Shown here one piece after another: positions 54,111-63,165 of a DNA stretch of 64,000 nt. The notes under the pieces are model-generated. The model was not told where the DNA came from. It searched no databases and saw only the letters and a program-made list of their open reading frames with translations. The stretch's first letter is position 1. Each line of letters opens with the position of its first letter. Made by a program: the position numbers and the translations under genes. Origin of the DNA: Arcicella rigui (GTDB taxonomy: Bacteria; Bacteroidota; Bacteroidia; Cytophagales; Spirosomataceae); contig NZ_JAYFUM010000001.1 of NCBI RefSeq assembly GCF_034929435.1, positions 381,272 through 445,271 of the forward strand, written 5' to 3'.

Positions 54111-57100
54111 CTAAGCAAGATTACTTTTACTATGAATTGTTGGTGGTAATAATTTGTACATTACTGGCGTAACCAAACGAGCCAATAAAGTAGAACTTGT
54201 AATACCGCCAATGAGTACAATTGCTAAAGGTGAATACAAATCTGAGTATTCGATAATTAGCGGAATTAAACCTCCGATGGCTGTGAAAGACGTTAATAAA
54301 ATGGGTACAAAACGAATTTCACCTGCTTGGTGAATGGCTTCGTCTAATTCCATTCCGTCTTCTCTCAACTGATTAGTAAAATCTACGAGTAAAAGCGAGT
54401 TCTTGATTTCGATACCAATTAAGGCGATAAAACCAATCACGGCTGTAAATGATAAATTTTCACCTGCAATTAATAGCCCTACGATTGCTCCAACGATTCC
54501 CAAAGGAATTACAGATAGAACGATAAGCGTTGATTTAAAATTCCTAAATTCAAGAATAAGAATAGCTATCATTCCGAAGACAGTTATCAAGATAATTACC
54601 CCTATGCCTCCAAAAGATTTTTCTGCATTTTCTGCTTCGCCCGATACAGTATAATAAAATCCTTTCGGGAATTTGAATTTATTCAACTTCTGAATCAACT
54701 CTTGGTTTACTTTCGCCGTGTTATAACCAGACTTCAAGAAAGTAGAAATCGTTACGTAACGGTCTTTGTTATAGTGCTTTATCTGGTTGGGCGAAGTTTC
54801 AAAGCGTACTTCTATCAACTGTTTTAAAGGAATGGCTGTACCTACGGCATTGTTTACGTACAAATTATCAAAAACTTCAAAACTCTGTTTTGCTCCTGTT
54901 CTCGGAATCGAAACATTGATATTATAATCATCAATTTGTCCTTCTTCACGATAAGTACCCACATTCAAGCCCGCAATTCCCAAACGAACCGTGCGGTCGA
55001 TTTCAGAAATATTTACGCCCATCAAACCTGCTTTTTCTTTGTTGATGTGTACTCTTAAATCTGTTGGCTGTACTTTTAGCGGATTTTCGGTATAAATTGA
55101 ACCTTCTTGAGCTGCCAAAATCTTTTCAACTTGTCCAGCGATGATTCTTAAACTATCTAAATTATTCCCAAAAATTCTGTAAGCGATTGGAGCTTCCAGC
55201 GGTGGACCTTGTTCAAAGTCTTTTACTTCAATTTTGGCATTGGGATAATTGGCTAATTTTCCTCTGAGACGGTCGATAATGGCTTTTTTCTCTTTGGTTT
55301 CAACATCATGCAAAAGCACGAAAAGTTGTCCAAAGTTTTCAGATTCTGCTCCGCCGATTACGTTATAGTAAATTCTTGGATTGCCTCTACCAATATTGGC
55401 GGCAATATTTTTGATTTCTGGCTCTTTTTTGAGTTCATTTTCTACAAAACGTACTACTTCGTCAGTGGCTTTTAGGTTTGTTCCAACGGGCGTTGAAACG
55501 TTCACTAAAAACATTGGTTTTTCAGAAGTCGGGAAGAGTGAGAAGCCCAAAAAGAATTTAGCAATCAACATTACTCCGACAAAAATCCCCATTCCTCCAG
55601 CAAGTGTAGTTTTGGGATGTTGTAAACACCAATCCATCAATTTTCCATAAGTAGCCGAAATCAAACGTTTCATGCCTCTTAAAATAAAATTTCCGTCAGC
55701 GTTTTCGTGATTTTTCAAGATAACACTTGATAAAAACGGCACAATCGTCAAAGCCACAAACATTGAAGCTAATACGGTTACACTTACCGCCATCGGTAAA
55801 CTTCTGATGAATTTTCCAGCGGCTTCTGGCAAATTGGCAACAGGCAAAAAGGCAAAAATCAACAAAACTGTACAACCTACAACCGCCAAACTAATTTGTT
55901 TGGTAGCATCAATGGCAGCTTGTTTTTTCGGAATGCCCATCCGCATGAAGCGTTCAATATTTTCTACGACAACGATTGAGTCGTCCACCAAAATCCCCAA
56001 AGCGACAATCATCCCGACGATAGAAAGTTGGTTAATCGTAAAGCCCAAAGCGTAAAGTAATGCCAAGCCAATTGCCAACGAAAGTGGAATTGAAATCATT
56101 ACGACCAAACTCGCTCTTGAACCCAAAGGTAAAAGTGTAATCAAAACCAAAAGAATGGCAATGCCGAAATCTTTGGCAAAACGCATCAAACGTTTATCTA
56201 CCGATTCCGCTTGGTCGAATACTTTTACTAAGTCAACCGATTTGGGTAAAGTCTTTTTGAATTCTTCAATTTTCGGGTCGGTTTGGGCTCTTACTTTAAT
56301 AATGTTTTGCCCAACTTTCTGACAAGCCGTTACAAAAACGCTTCGGTGTCCGTTCAATCGAGTTTTGTGCGTTTCGTCTTCGTAGGCATATTTTACATCG
56401 GCAACATCTTTTAAGTAAACGATTTTTGTTCCGTTAGTAAAAACGATTACGTTTTTGATTTCCTCAATGTCTTTAAAGTTTCCAGAGGTTTTTACATTGA
56501 ATTTTTTGTTTGAAAGATTCAACGAACCACCCGGAATATTCACATTTTCAGATTGAATTGCCCCCAAAACTCTGTTCACAGGAATTTTATCCTGAGCCAA
56601 TTTTGCTTGATTGAGTTCTACCGAAATTTTACGTTTAGGAAAACCCCAACTTTTAATGTTTTTAAGCGAGCGATTTTTCTCTAAAAGTTTCTCTAAATCA
56701 TCGGCGTACTTTTCTAATTTAGCGTAGGGGAGATTTTCAGAAACTAAAGCAAATTGATAAATATTTACGCCATCGGGCTGATACCTTTCGATACGCACAT
56801 CCAAAACATCGGCAGGTAATTCTTTTCTGACGGCGTTCATTTCACGCACAATTTCTTGGTACTTTTCTTCTGGGTCAGACTCAAAAGCGTACTCTACCTG
56901 AAAAATGGCAGCACCATCAAAAATACTGGTTCTGATACGTTCAATATTATCTAATTCGTTGATGCGTTTTTCTACCACATCCGCCACTAATTGTTCTACA
57001 TCTTTGGGCGATGCACCGGGGTAAATCACCGTAACGCCAAACTGAGGAGAAGAAAACTCAGGGTCTTCTCCACGAGGCATATTCAATAAAGAATAAATCC

Positions 57101-57173
57101 CTATTGAAAGAATACCTAAAAACACGACCAGCGTGAATTGGTAATTTTTTACTGAGAATTCAGAGATTTTCAT
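54111..57173 (-). CDS. RND-family efflux pump inner-membrane subunit
   Basis: 1020 residues. Twelve membrane helices in the AcrB/MexB layout: one N-terminal, six about residues 330-540 and five about 850-1010, with two large periplasmic loops. Signature blocks include PGASPKDVEQLVADVVEKRINELDNIERIRTSIFDG and GILVDDSIVVVENIERFMRMG. The Asp pair in helix 4 (VDDSIV) is the proton relay. It exports toxic compounds through the TolC-like channel, with the MFP encoded just upstream. It is the last gene of the operon. Confidence 0.94.
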   Translation of the reverse strand: MKISEFSVKNYQFTLVVFLGILSIGIYSLLNMPRGEDPEFSSPQFGVTVIYPGASPKDVEQLVADVVEKRINELDNIERIRTSIFDGAAIFQVEYAFESDPEEKYQEIVREMNAVRKELPADVLDVRIERYQPDGVNIYQFALVSENLPYAKLEKYADDLEKLLEKNRSLKNIKSWGFPKRKISVELNQAKLAQDKIPVNRVLGAIQSENVNIPGGSLNLSNKKFNVKTSGNFKDIEEIKNVIVFTNGTKIVYLKDVADVKYAYEDETHKTRLNGHRSVFVTACQKVGQNIIKVRAQTDPKIEEFKKTLPKSVDLVKVFDQAESVDKRLMRFAKDFGIAILLVLITLLPLGSRASLVVMISIPLSLAIGLALLYALGFTINQLSIVGMIVALGILVDDSIVVVENIERFMRMGIPKKQAAIDATKQISLAVVGCTVLLIFAFLPVANLPEAAGKFIRSLPMAVSVTVLASMFVALTIVPFLSSVILKNHENADGNFILRGMKRLISATYGKLMDWCLQHPKTTLAGGMGIFVGVMLIAKFFLGFSLFPTSEKPMFLVNVSTPVGTNLKATDEVVRFVENELKKEPEIKNIAANIGRGNPRIYYNVIGGAESENFGQLFVLLHDVETKEKKAIIDRLRGKLANYPNAKIEVKDFEQGPPLEAPIAYRIFGNNLDSLRIIAGQVEKILAAQEGSIYTENPLKVQPTDLRVHINKEKAGLMGVNISEIDRTVRLGIAGLNVGTYREEGQIDDYNINVSIPRTGAKQSFEVFDNLYVNNAVGTAIPLKQLIEVRFETSPNQIKHYNKDRYVTISTFLKSGYNTAKVNQELIQKLNKFKFPKGFYYTVSGEAENAEKSFGGIGVIILITVFGMIAILILEFRNFKSTLIVLSVIPLGIVGAIVGLLIAGENLSFTAVIGFIALIGIEIKNSLLLVDFTNQLREDGMELDEAIHQAGEIRFVPILLTSFTAIGGLIPLIIEYSDLYSPLAIVLIGGITSSTLLARLVTPVMYKLLPPTIHSKSNLA

Positions 57174-57293
57174 ATTTTTTTGAGCTTTGAGCCTTGAGCT
57201 ATGAGTTTTTCTATGTCATTACCGAGAGAATACGAATGTTTCAAGTAATAACAATTCATATTTCATAATTCAAATCTTATAATTCAAAACATT

Positions 57294-58343
57294 TTAGTTT
57301 GTGATTTTTACCTTGCTTCCTTCCACCAAATACGCCGAACCGTCTGTAATTACTTGTGTAATAAGGCTTGAAGTGTTTTGAATAAATACTTTGTCGTTAT
57401 CAATAGAAATGACTTTGATGGCTACTTTATGAGCTTTGCCATTTTCGACTACATAAACAAAAGCATCGTTTCCATTGCCTTCAATCACGGCATCAATCGG
57501 TACAGAAGTATTTTGTTGGCTAATGTTTAGCTTAATCAAAGCATTTCCGAAAAGTCCAGTGGCGAGTTTTTTGCCTTGCGTATTTAATTTTAATTCAGCT
57601 TGATACAAACCCGAACTTTGGTCAGCACCTTGTGAAAGATTAGAAACCGTAGCCGTAAAAGGCGTATCAGGAAAAGCATCTAATTGTACAGTAGCTTTGT
57701 CACCCAAGTGCAGGCGAGTCCAGTCTTTATCCGCAACACCTACTTTCAAAACCCAGTCGTTTGAACCCGTGGCATTCATAAAAAACACAGGAGTTCCCGG
57801 CCCAGCCAATTCGCCTTCGTTCATGAGTTTTTTTACGATTACGCCATTTGAAGTAGCGTAAATTTTAGAAAAACCTTGGTTATAATTCGCAATTTCAAAG
57901 TTTTGTTTCGCCACATTCAGTGCCGTCGTGAGGTTCTGTACTTGTTCTAAAGTAGCGACAGAATCTTTGTAGAGATTCGTTACACGTCTTAAATCACGTT
58001 CAGCTTTTTGTACGCCTTCGGTAGCTTGCTGTACTTGTGCGTTGATTTCGGTCAGGTTCAAAGAAGCCAATAATTGTCCTTTTGTAACATTTTGACCTTC
58101 TTTTACATAAATTTTGGCAATAATACCACCCGTTTTGAATGACAAACGAGCTTCCTGCAAAGAAGTCACCAAGCCCGAAGCTTTGATTTCTTCATTAGCA
58201 TTTGCTTGTACAACGTTGGCTATTTTTACAGCTATTACGTCTTCATCTGCCAGCGATTTTTTTTCTTCCGCTTTTTTTCCACAAGCCACCAGCAGGGAAA
58301 GCATGAACGAAAAGCCAATAGAATACGAGATGATTTTTTTCAT
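57294..58343 (-). CDS. RND efflux periplasmic adaptor lipoprotein
   Basis: 349 residues with a lipoprotein signal ending in LLVACGKK (Cys21). It has the biotinyl-lipoyl segment GIIAKIYVKEGQNVTKGQLL, an alpha-hairpin (about 85-155) and beta-barrel/MP domains (AKIGVADKDWTRLHLGDKATVQLD). It links the RND pump to the TolC-like channel. It is 30 bp after the peroxidase gene. Confidence 0.92.
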   Translation of the reverse strand: MKKIISYSIGFSFMLSLLVACGKKAEEKKSLADEDVIAVKIANVVQANANEEIKASGLVTSLQEARLSFKTGGIIAKIYVKEGQNVTKGQLLASLNLTEINAQVQQATEGVQKAERDLRRVTNLYKDSVATLEQVQNLTTALNVAKQNFEIANYNQGFSKIYATSNGVIVKKLMNEGELAGPGTPVFFMNATGSNDWVLKVGVADKDWTRLHLGDKATVQLDAFPDTPFTATVSNLSQGADQSSGLYQAELKLNTQGKKLATGLFGNALIKLNISQQNTSVPIDAVIEGNGNDAFVYVVENGKAHKVAIKVISIDNDKVFIQNTSSLITQVITDGSAYLVEGSKVKITN

Positions 58344-58373
58344 TTCTTTAGCGTGTTTTTAATAAAAATTGAT

Positions 58374-58937
58374 TTAGAAGCCTAATGCTTTTTTGAAAGA
58401 TGGGTTTTCAGGCTTGATATTCGAGCCAAAAAAGTGTGTCAATTCGCCTTTTTCGTTGATTAAATATTTACAGAAATTCCAGCTTGGTTCAAGGTTGTTC
58501 CAGCCATTTTTTTGTTCTTCTGAAAGCCATTTATACACAGGATGTTTGTCGCTCCCCAAAACACTTACTTTTTCGGTAATCGTGAACGAAACGCCATAAT
58601 TTACTTGGCAAAATTCTTCAATTTGTGAAGCCGTTCCAGATTCCTGTGCCAAAAAGTTGTTGGCAGGCAAGCCGATAACCACTACTTTATCCCCAAATTT
58701 TTCGTGGAATTGTTGCCAATCTTCATACTGTGGTGTGTATCCACATTTTGAAGCCGTGTTGATTAAGAGTACTTTTTTACCAGCAAAATCAGAAAAGTTG
58801 ATTTCTTTTTTACCCGTTAAGTTTTTGATTTTCAAATCATAAAATGATTTTTTGGGAGTTTTCGCCGAAGCTGGTTTTGAAACAATATTATCTTTTTCAG
58901 TAACACTTCTATAAAGGCTTTTGATAGTCTTAAACAT
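58374..58937 (-). CDS. Glutathione peroxidase-like thiol peroxidase
   Basis: 187 residues. The peroxidatic Cys is C65 in ASKCGYTPQY. The second motif reads LPANNF at 90-95, where most family members have FPCNQF; the usual Gln of the catalytic tetrad is Asn here and the Cys is Ala. The third motif WNFCKYL is present. It reduces peroxides, probably with thioredoxin. It sits inside an efflux operon, between tolC and the MFP gene. The first 35 residues are an extra, basic N-terminal segment with no clear signal. Confidence 0.88.
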   Translation of the reverse strand: MFKTIKSLYRSVTEKDNIVSKPASAKTPKKSFYDLKIKNLTGKKEINFSDFAGKKVLLINTASKCGYTPQYEDWQQFHEKFGDKVVVIGLPANNFLAQESGTASQIEEFCQVNYGVSFTITEKVSVLGSDKHPVYKWLSEEQKNGWNNLEPSWNFCKYLINEKGELTHFFGSNIKPENPSFKKALGF

Positions 58938-58956
58938 GATTTCTTGTGTTTTAGGG

Positions 58957-60354
58957 TTATTTTAGTTCGTAACTGGCTTTGGCTCTTTCTACTTCTACCC
59001 ATTTCTGCCAGACATCATATAATGAAATGGATTGTTGTAATTGTGCGGTAGTAACTTGAGTTTGAGCATCCAAAAGTTCGATAAAATTCAAGCTTCCTTC
59101 TTTGTATCTACGCAACATATCACGGTAATAGCGGTCGGCTGTTGAAATCTGCGATGCTTTTGATTCATACACTTTTTTGGCTGAATTCAGTGAGTTCTGA
59201 GCCGTTTCGGCTTGTAGTGCCAATTGATTTTTTACTTGTTGTGCTTGCGTGTCTAAAGCTGCCAAATCCATTTCGGCTTGCTTTACTTTTAATTGATTTC
59301 TACCGAAAGAATAAACGGGTAAATCAAAAGATACGCCGACCAACACAAAGGCATTGGGGTTAAAGAAATTTTTATCGCTGCTCGCAATTTGGGCAAATCG
59401 TCCTTGCGAACCGAGGTCTAAAGAAGCTCCTACTTTTAGTTTTTTGTAAGACTGACTCAAGCCAACGAGTTGTTTGTTGATATTAATTCCTGCCTGAATT
59501 TTGTCTAATTCTTCTCGGTGTCCTTCTTCCAAATTGAGGTTTAGTACCGAAGCATCCAAATTGTCAATTTCAATTTTTGCATTGAAATCTCTGTTCAGCA
59601 GGAAGTTAAAGTAAGCTGCCGCATTTTGTTGATTGCCTTTTGCATTGCTGATTTCGGCATCAATTTTTGAAATTTCATTGCGAGTACGCACCAAAACCGT
59701 TGGGTTTGCTGAACCATTTTTTATCAAACTTTCATTCACTCTTTCGCTTTCTTGCAGAATTTTCAAAGCATTTTCATATACTTTTACGGCTTCTGTCGCT
59801 TTCAAATAATTGAAATAGGCAATCTTAATGTCACGCACTAATTCTCTTTTATAAACTTGAATTTCAGTTTGTTGTACGCTGATTTGCTCTTTTTTGATAG
59901 CTTGATTATACTTGATTTCGGCATTCAAAATGGGCATTGTAGTTTTGAAGCGTAAATCATAAAAATCTTTTGGAACAAGCTGTTCAGAAGTATTGGAGAT
60001 TTGTGGAAATTTTGTCGAGTTCGTCAAAGCGTTTAGCGTTGTATAAACGGGATTTACCAAATCTCCGACTGGAATTTCAATTTTTCTACCGCCCTGAGCA
60101 GCCGAAACAGTTGTATTAAAGCTAACATTGGGCTTAAACAAAGCTTTAGCTTCTTCGAGTGCGTACACAGCTTTTTGCAAAGAAAATTGCTGTTGTTTGA
60201 GTGTCTGGCTATTTCTTAAACCTTCTTGAACGTACTCGTTCAGTATGTTTGATTGAGCCGAAGTACTTGATACTTTCGCTAAAGTCAGGAGGAGTACCAA
60301 AAGCTTTTTGTTAGCTCGTATCGTGGGTACGATATTTAAAAAAAATGTTTTCAT
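58957..60354 (-). CDS. TolC-family outer membrane channel
   Basis: 465 residues. The signal peptide (ending STSAQ) is followed by two repeats of long coiled-coil helices with the OEP motif (ERVNESLIKNGSANPTVLVRTRNEISK and DAQTQVTTAQLQQSISLYDVWQKW). It forms the outer membrane exit for the RND pump. It is the first gene of the operon tolC-gpx-mfp-rnd and its promoter carries a palindromic operator candidate. Confidence 0.92.
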   Translation of the reverse strand: MKTFFLNIVPTIRANKKLLVLLLTLAKVSSTSAQSNILNEYVQEGLRNSQTLKQQQFSLQKAVYALEEAKALFKPNVSFNTTVSAAQGGRKIEIPVGDLVNPVYTTLNALTNSTKFPQISNTSEQLVPKDFYDLRFKTTMPILNAEIKYNQAIKKEQISVQQTEIQVYKRELVRDIKIAYFNYLKATEAVKVYENALKILQESERVNESLIKNGSANPTVLVRTRNEISKIDAEISNAKGNQQNAAAYFNFLLNRDFNAKIEIDNLDASVLNLNLEEGHREELDKIQAGININKQLVGLSQSYKKLKVGASLDLGSQGRFAQIASSDKNFFNPNAFVLVGVSFDLPVYSFGRNQLKVKQAEMDLAALDTQAQQVKNQLALQAETAQNSLNSAKKVYESKASQISTADRYYRDMLRRYKEGSLNFIELLDAQTQVTTAQLQQSISLYDVWQKWVEVERAKASYELK

Positions 60355-60368
60355 AAACGTTAATTAAA

Positions 60369-60397
60369 TTATAAACAGTGTTTAGTGACAAGTCAAA
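60369..60397 (-). promoter_or_regulatory. tolC promoter with overlapping palindromic operator
   Basis: On the minus strand TTGACT (60397-60392), 17 bp, then TATAAT (60374-60369) is a perfect sigma70-like promoter. The palindrome TAAACACTGTTTA (60385-60373) fills most of the spacer. Right after it, TAATTTAA resembles the Bacteroidota -7 box. The near-identical palindrome at 61996-62008 suggests a common TetR-type repressor. Confidence 0.5.
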
Positions 60398-60399
60398 TA

Positions 60400-60431
60400 A
60401 AAAAGCACTTTTTCAAAATCTGTGCTTTTTA
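60400..60431 (-). terminator. Terminator of the tetR-thioesterase unit
   Basis: AAAAAGCAC (60401-60409) pairs with GTGCTTTTT (60423-60431); T residues follow on the minus strand. It separates the regulator unit from tolC. Confidence 0.7.
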
Positions 60432-60436
60432 TGTTT

Positions 60437-60880
60437 TTAAGACTTAATCGTATTGCTGGTGGCTACCAAATTGGTACTACATTTTGCAATATAATGTCCG
60501 TCTTCGTTGCGAATTTCACCTTCAGCGTGGGCAATTTTTTTACCAACTCTAATGATTTTAGATTTTACCGTTAGTTTCTCACCAATTTTAGCAGAAAACA
60601 AGTAATCAACAGAAAGATTGACCGTACTGTAAAAAACGGTATGTCCCATGCTAAAAATCGTCATCCCGATAATATCATCCAGCATCGTAGCGGCTACTCC
60701 GCCGTGAAGAATATGAGCAGGATTACACATTTCTTTTTGAACAACAAATTCGACAGTAAGCGAACCATGTTCTACGGCAACCAAAGTGCCATCCAACCAT
60801 TTTGAAATAGGCGAGGGACTTCTTTCGGCTAAACGTTTGCCGATATAACTTTTAAAAATTTCTAAAGTAGGATTAGTCAT
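60437..60880 (-). CDS. PaaI/hot-dog thioesterase-like protein
   Basis: 147 residues from the ATG at 60880; this overlaps the tetR stop by 8 bp. The core CNPAHILHGGVAATMLDDIIGMTIF is the hot-dog motif of PaaI-type acyl-CoA thioesterases, with His-Gly-Gly and Asp in position. It cleaves short aryl or acyl thioesters. It is translationally coupled with the TetR gene, so it may be part of the same stress response. Confidence 0.85.
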   Translation of the reverse strand: MTNPTLEIFKSYIGKRLAERSPSPISKWLDGTLVAVEHGSLTVEFVVQKEMCNPAHILHGGVAATMLDDIIGMTIFSMGHTVFYSTVNLSVDYLFSAKIGEKLTVKSKIIRVGKKIAHAEGEIRNEDGHYIAKCSTNLVATSNTIKS

Positions 60881-61481
60881 TTTGGATAAGTTCAATCATT
60901 TGTTCCACCGAAGCAAGCATCAAATTCTGAATATGTTCTTGTGGAAAAGTTTTAAATCTATTTCTAATTTTTAGCGAAACCAAACCGTGCATAAACGACC
61001 AGATAGACATCGTGGCTACTTCTAAAGTATTAATCTTAATCAATTGTTTATCCATACAATGCTGAACACTCGAACATAGCAAATCAAAACATCTGTGTCC
61101 GCAAGCCCATTCTCCTTTTTCAGCTTCCATCGGAGCATTCTGGATAAACATCAAATCATACATTTCGGGGTTTTCGAGAGCAAACTTCATATAAGCATAA
61201 CCTTGCTGGCGAAGTATCTCAATCGGATTTTCGATTCCTTCCACAGCGGTCATCATTTCTTGAATCAATCTTTCAAAACCCAATTCATGTACTTCAAAGA
61301 AAATCTCACTTTTATCTTTGAAGTACAAATAAATAGTGGCTGGGCTATACTCTACACGGTCGGCAATCGCACGAATTGAAGCTTTTTCGTAGCCTTCTTC
61401 AATAAATGCTTGCTGTGCGGCTTCCAAAATCAAAGACCGCATCTCTTGTCTTTCTCTTTCTTTTCTCTCAGTAATTCCCAT
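60873..61481 (-). CDS. TetR/AcrR-family repressor
   Basis: 202 residues. The N-terminal HTH is ILEAAQQAFIEEGYEKASIRAIADRVEYSPATIYLYFKDKSEIF, a strong TetR match. The C-terminal ligand domain is helical. It is a cytoplasmic repressor that releases DNA on binding a hydrophobic ligand. It lies just upstream of the efflux operon it likely controls. A 23-bp palindrome is in front of its own ATG. Confidence 0.92.
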   Translation of the reverse strand: MGITERKERERQEMRSLILEAAQQAFIEEGYEKASIRAIADRVEYSPATIYLYFKDKSEIFFEVHELGFERLIQEMMTAVEGIENPIEILRQQGYAYMKFALENPEMYDLMFIQNAPMEAEKGEWACGHRCFDLLCSSVQHCMDKQLIKINTLEVATMSIWSFMHGLVSLKIRNRFKTFPQEHIQNLMLASVEQMIELIQND

Positions 61482-61491
61482 TTTTCACTTT

Positions 61492-61514
61492 AGATTTTAC
61501 TTTTTGTAAAATCT
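61492..61514. promoter_or_regulatory. 23-bp palindrome upstream of tetR
   Basis: AGATTTTAC-TTTTT-GTAAAATCT, two perfect 9-bp arms, lies 11 bp before the tetR ATG and 20 bp after the DUF2147 stop. The sequence differs from the tolC palindrome. It could be an autoregulatory operator or a weak terminator of the DUF2147 gene. Confidence 0.4.
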
Positions 61515-61534
61515 GCTTCTCTTTTATTATAAAA

Positions 61535-61960
61535 TCATTTTGCTCTACTCCACAAAGTTGTTCTTCCCAACAGCGAAATTCCGATAAATCCCCTGATTTC
61601 TAAGGCATCGTTATTTTTTAATTTTAAGGTACAAGAGTACGTTTTACCATTATTGGGGTCGTAGATAGTGCCTTCTTCCCAGCTTTTTCCAGTAAAAACA
61701 AAATCCTTTAATATAATAGCACCGATAAGGTCACGTTTCTGTAAAGCAGGGTCGGGGTTTTTGTCGTCTTTTCTGCCTGATGATTTTCCCCAAGAGATTT
61801 TTCCAAAATACTTTTCACCTTGCTTGAAGATAAGAATTTTTCCATCTTTTTCTTGTGAAAGCCATTCGCCCAAAATAGCATCTTTACTAACAGACTGAGC
61901 GAAAGTATTTGTGCTGATAAAGCCCAAAACAATAATTAAACCAACAAATAATTTGTTCAT
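61535..61960 (-). CDS. DUF2147-family periplasmic protein
   Basis: 141 residues with a signal peptide (ending TNTFAQS). The body begins ILGEWLSQEKDGKILIFKQGEKYFGKISW and contains GTIYDPNNGKTYSCTLKL, the DUF2147 pattern of a small beta-barrel. The ligand is unknown. Its promoter region carries a copy of the tolC palindrome, so it is probably in the same regulon. Confidence 0.88.
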   Translation of the reverse strand: MNKLFVGLIIVLGFISTNTFAQSVSKDAILGEWLSQEKDGKILIFKQGEKYFGKISWGKSSGRKDDKNPDPALQKRDLIGAIILKDFVFTGKSWEEGTIYDPNNGKTYSCTLKLKNNDALEIRGFIGISLLGRTTLWSRAK

Positions 61961-61986
61961 AATGAATAAGTTTTAGATTTACGTAG

Positions 61987-62008
61987 CAAATTTAATGAAC
62001 AGTGTTTA
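61987..62008 (-). promoter_or_regulatory. -7 element and palindromic operator candidate before DUF2147
   Basis: On the minus strand TAAATTTG (61994-61987) is a perfect -7 box. Directly upstream, TAAACACTGTTCA (62008-61996) matches the tolC palindrome in 12 of 13 positions and is preceded by the same ACT. The rest of the gap up to 62139 is AT-rich with no other feature seen. Confidence 0.5.
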
Positions 62009-62139
62009 GTAAATAAACATTTATTTTATTTATTTTTAAAATTCTATGAAAAATTATTTTTTGATAAAAATTAAAATGTTGTAAATCAGATAGTTAAAGA
62101 TAGTAAGTATTGAATTAACACAATATACAAATTAAGTAA

Positions 62140-62171
62140 TTTGCTGGATAGAAAGGATATAATTAATTTTG
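62140..62171 (+). promoter_or_regulatory. Promoter for the phosphosulfolactate synthase gene
   Basis: TTTG at 62140-62143 and TAATTTTG at 62164-62171, 20 bp apart, match the Bacteroidota consensus. The leader is about 100 nt. Confidence 0.5.
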
Positions 62172-62280
62172 CGAATCACTGTCTTTAGTTGATAATAATT
62201 GAATAAAGATTTTAGGCTATATTCATCAAAAAAATACTAAGCTCACAATGATAAGTGACAACAGATAACCGATAAAAAAT

Positions 62281-63042
62281 ATGAATTATCCACTTACTCA
62301 AATTCCTGAAAGAACTATAAAACCACGCCAAAAAGGATATACAATGGTGATGGACAAAGGTCTGAGTATCAGACAAATAGAGGATTTTTTGGAGACGAGT
62401 GCCAGTTATACCGACATCGTAAAGTTGGGTTGGGCAACCTCGTTCGTAACACCAAATTTGAAAGAAAAATTAGCTGTATATAAATCTGCTGGAATTCCTG
62501 TTTATTTCGGTGGCACTTTGTTTGAGGCTTTTGTGATTCGTAATCAATTTGATGAATACCGTCGTATTTTAGACCAATTTGGCATGGAGTACGCCGAAGT
62601 ATCGGATGGTTCTTTGGAAATGGAACAAGATGATAAGTGTGAGTACATCAGAACTTTAGCTCAACAAGTAACAGTACTTTCAGAAGTAGGTTCAAAAGAC
62701 GAAGCCAAAATCATTCCTCCATACAAGTGGATAAAATTGATGAAAGCTGAGTTGGAAGCTGGTGCTTGGAAAGTAATCGGTGAAGCTCGTGAAGGTGGAA
62801 ACGTTGGTTTGTTCCGTGCTTCGGGCGAAGTTCGTCAGGGTTTGGTAGAAGAAATTCTAACTGAAATTCCAGAAGAAAAAATTATTTGGGAAGCACCCCA
62901 AAAATCACAGCAAGTGTGGTTTGTGAAATTGGTAGGAGCAAACGTAAATGTTGGAAATATTTCACCAAATGAAGTGATTTCTTTAGAAACAATTCGTTTG
63001 GGACTAAGAGGAGATACTTTTACACATTTCTTGAATTTGTAA
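62281..63042 (+). CDS. comA: Phosphosulfolactate synthase-like protein
   Basis: 253 residues, full length. The blocks YTDIVKLGWATSF, PVYFGGTLFEAFV and YAEVSDGSLEM match ComA, a TIM barrel that adds sulfite to phosphoenolpyruvate to give phosphosulfolactate; Glu and Lys of the site (IGEAREGGNVGLF) are present. In archaea this starts coenzyme M synthesis. In Bacteroidota the likely product is sulfolactate or a precursor of sulfonated lipids (inference). No other enzyme of the pathway is in the window. Confidence 0.85.
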   Translation: MNYPLTQIPERTIKPRQKGYTMVMDKGLSIRQIEDFLETSASYTDIVKLGWATSFVTPNLKEKLAVYKSAGIPVYFGGTLFEAFVIRNQFDEYRRILDQFGMEYAEVSDGSLEMEQDDKCEYIRTLAQQVTVLSEVGSKDEAKIIPPYKWIKLMKAELEAGAWKVIGEAREGGNVGLFRASGEVRQGLVEEILTEIPEEKIIWEAPQKSQQVWFVKLVGANVNVGNISPNEVISLETIRLGLRGDTFTHFLNL

Positions 63043-63165
63043 TAGACAACAAAATATCAACAAACATGAAGAATCAGTTATCAGTAAGGGTAAACACAGA
63101 AAACCTTTTCTCATAACTGATTTTTAATGTATAAGCTTATTTAAACAATTACAACGAACACAAGC

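Noticed and set aside
57174..57293. Short repeats in the gap between MFP and RND genes (gag-ctt-tga-like words, aattca words)
   Set aside because: Low-complexity AT-rich words without consistent period or structure.
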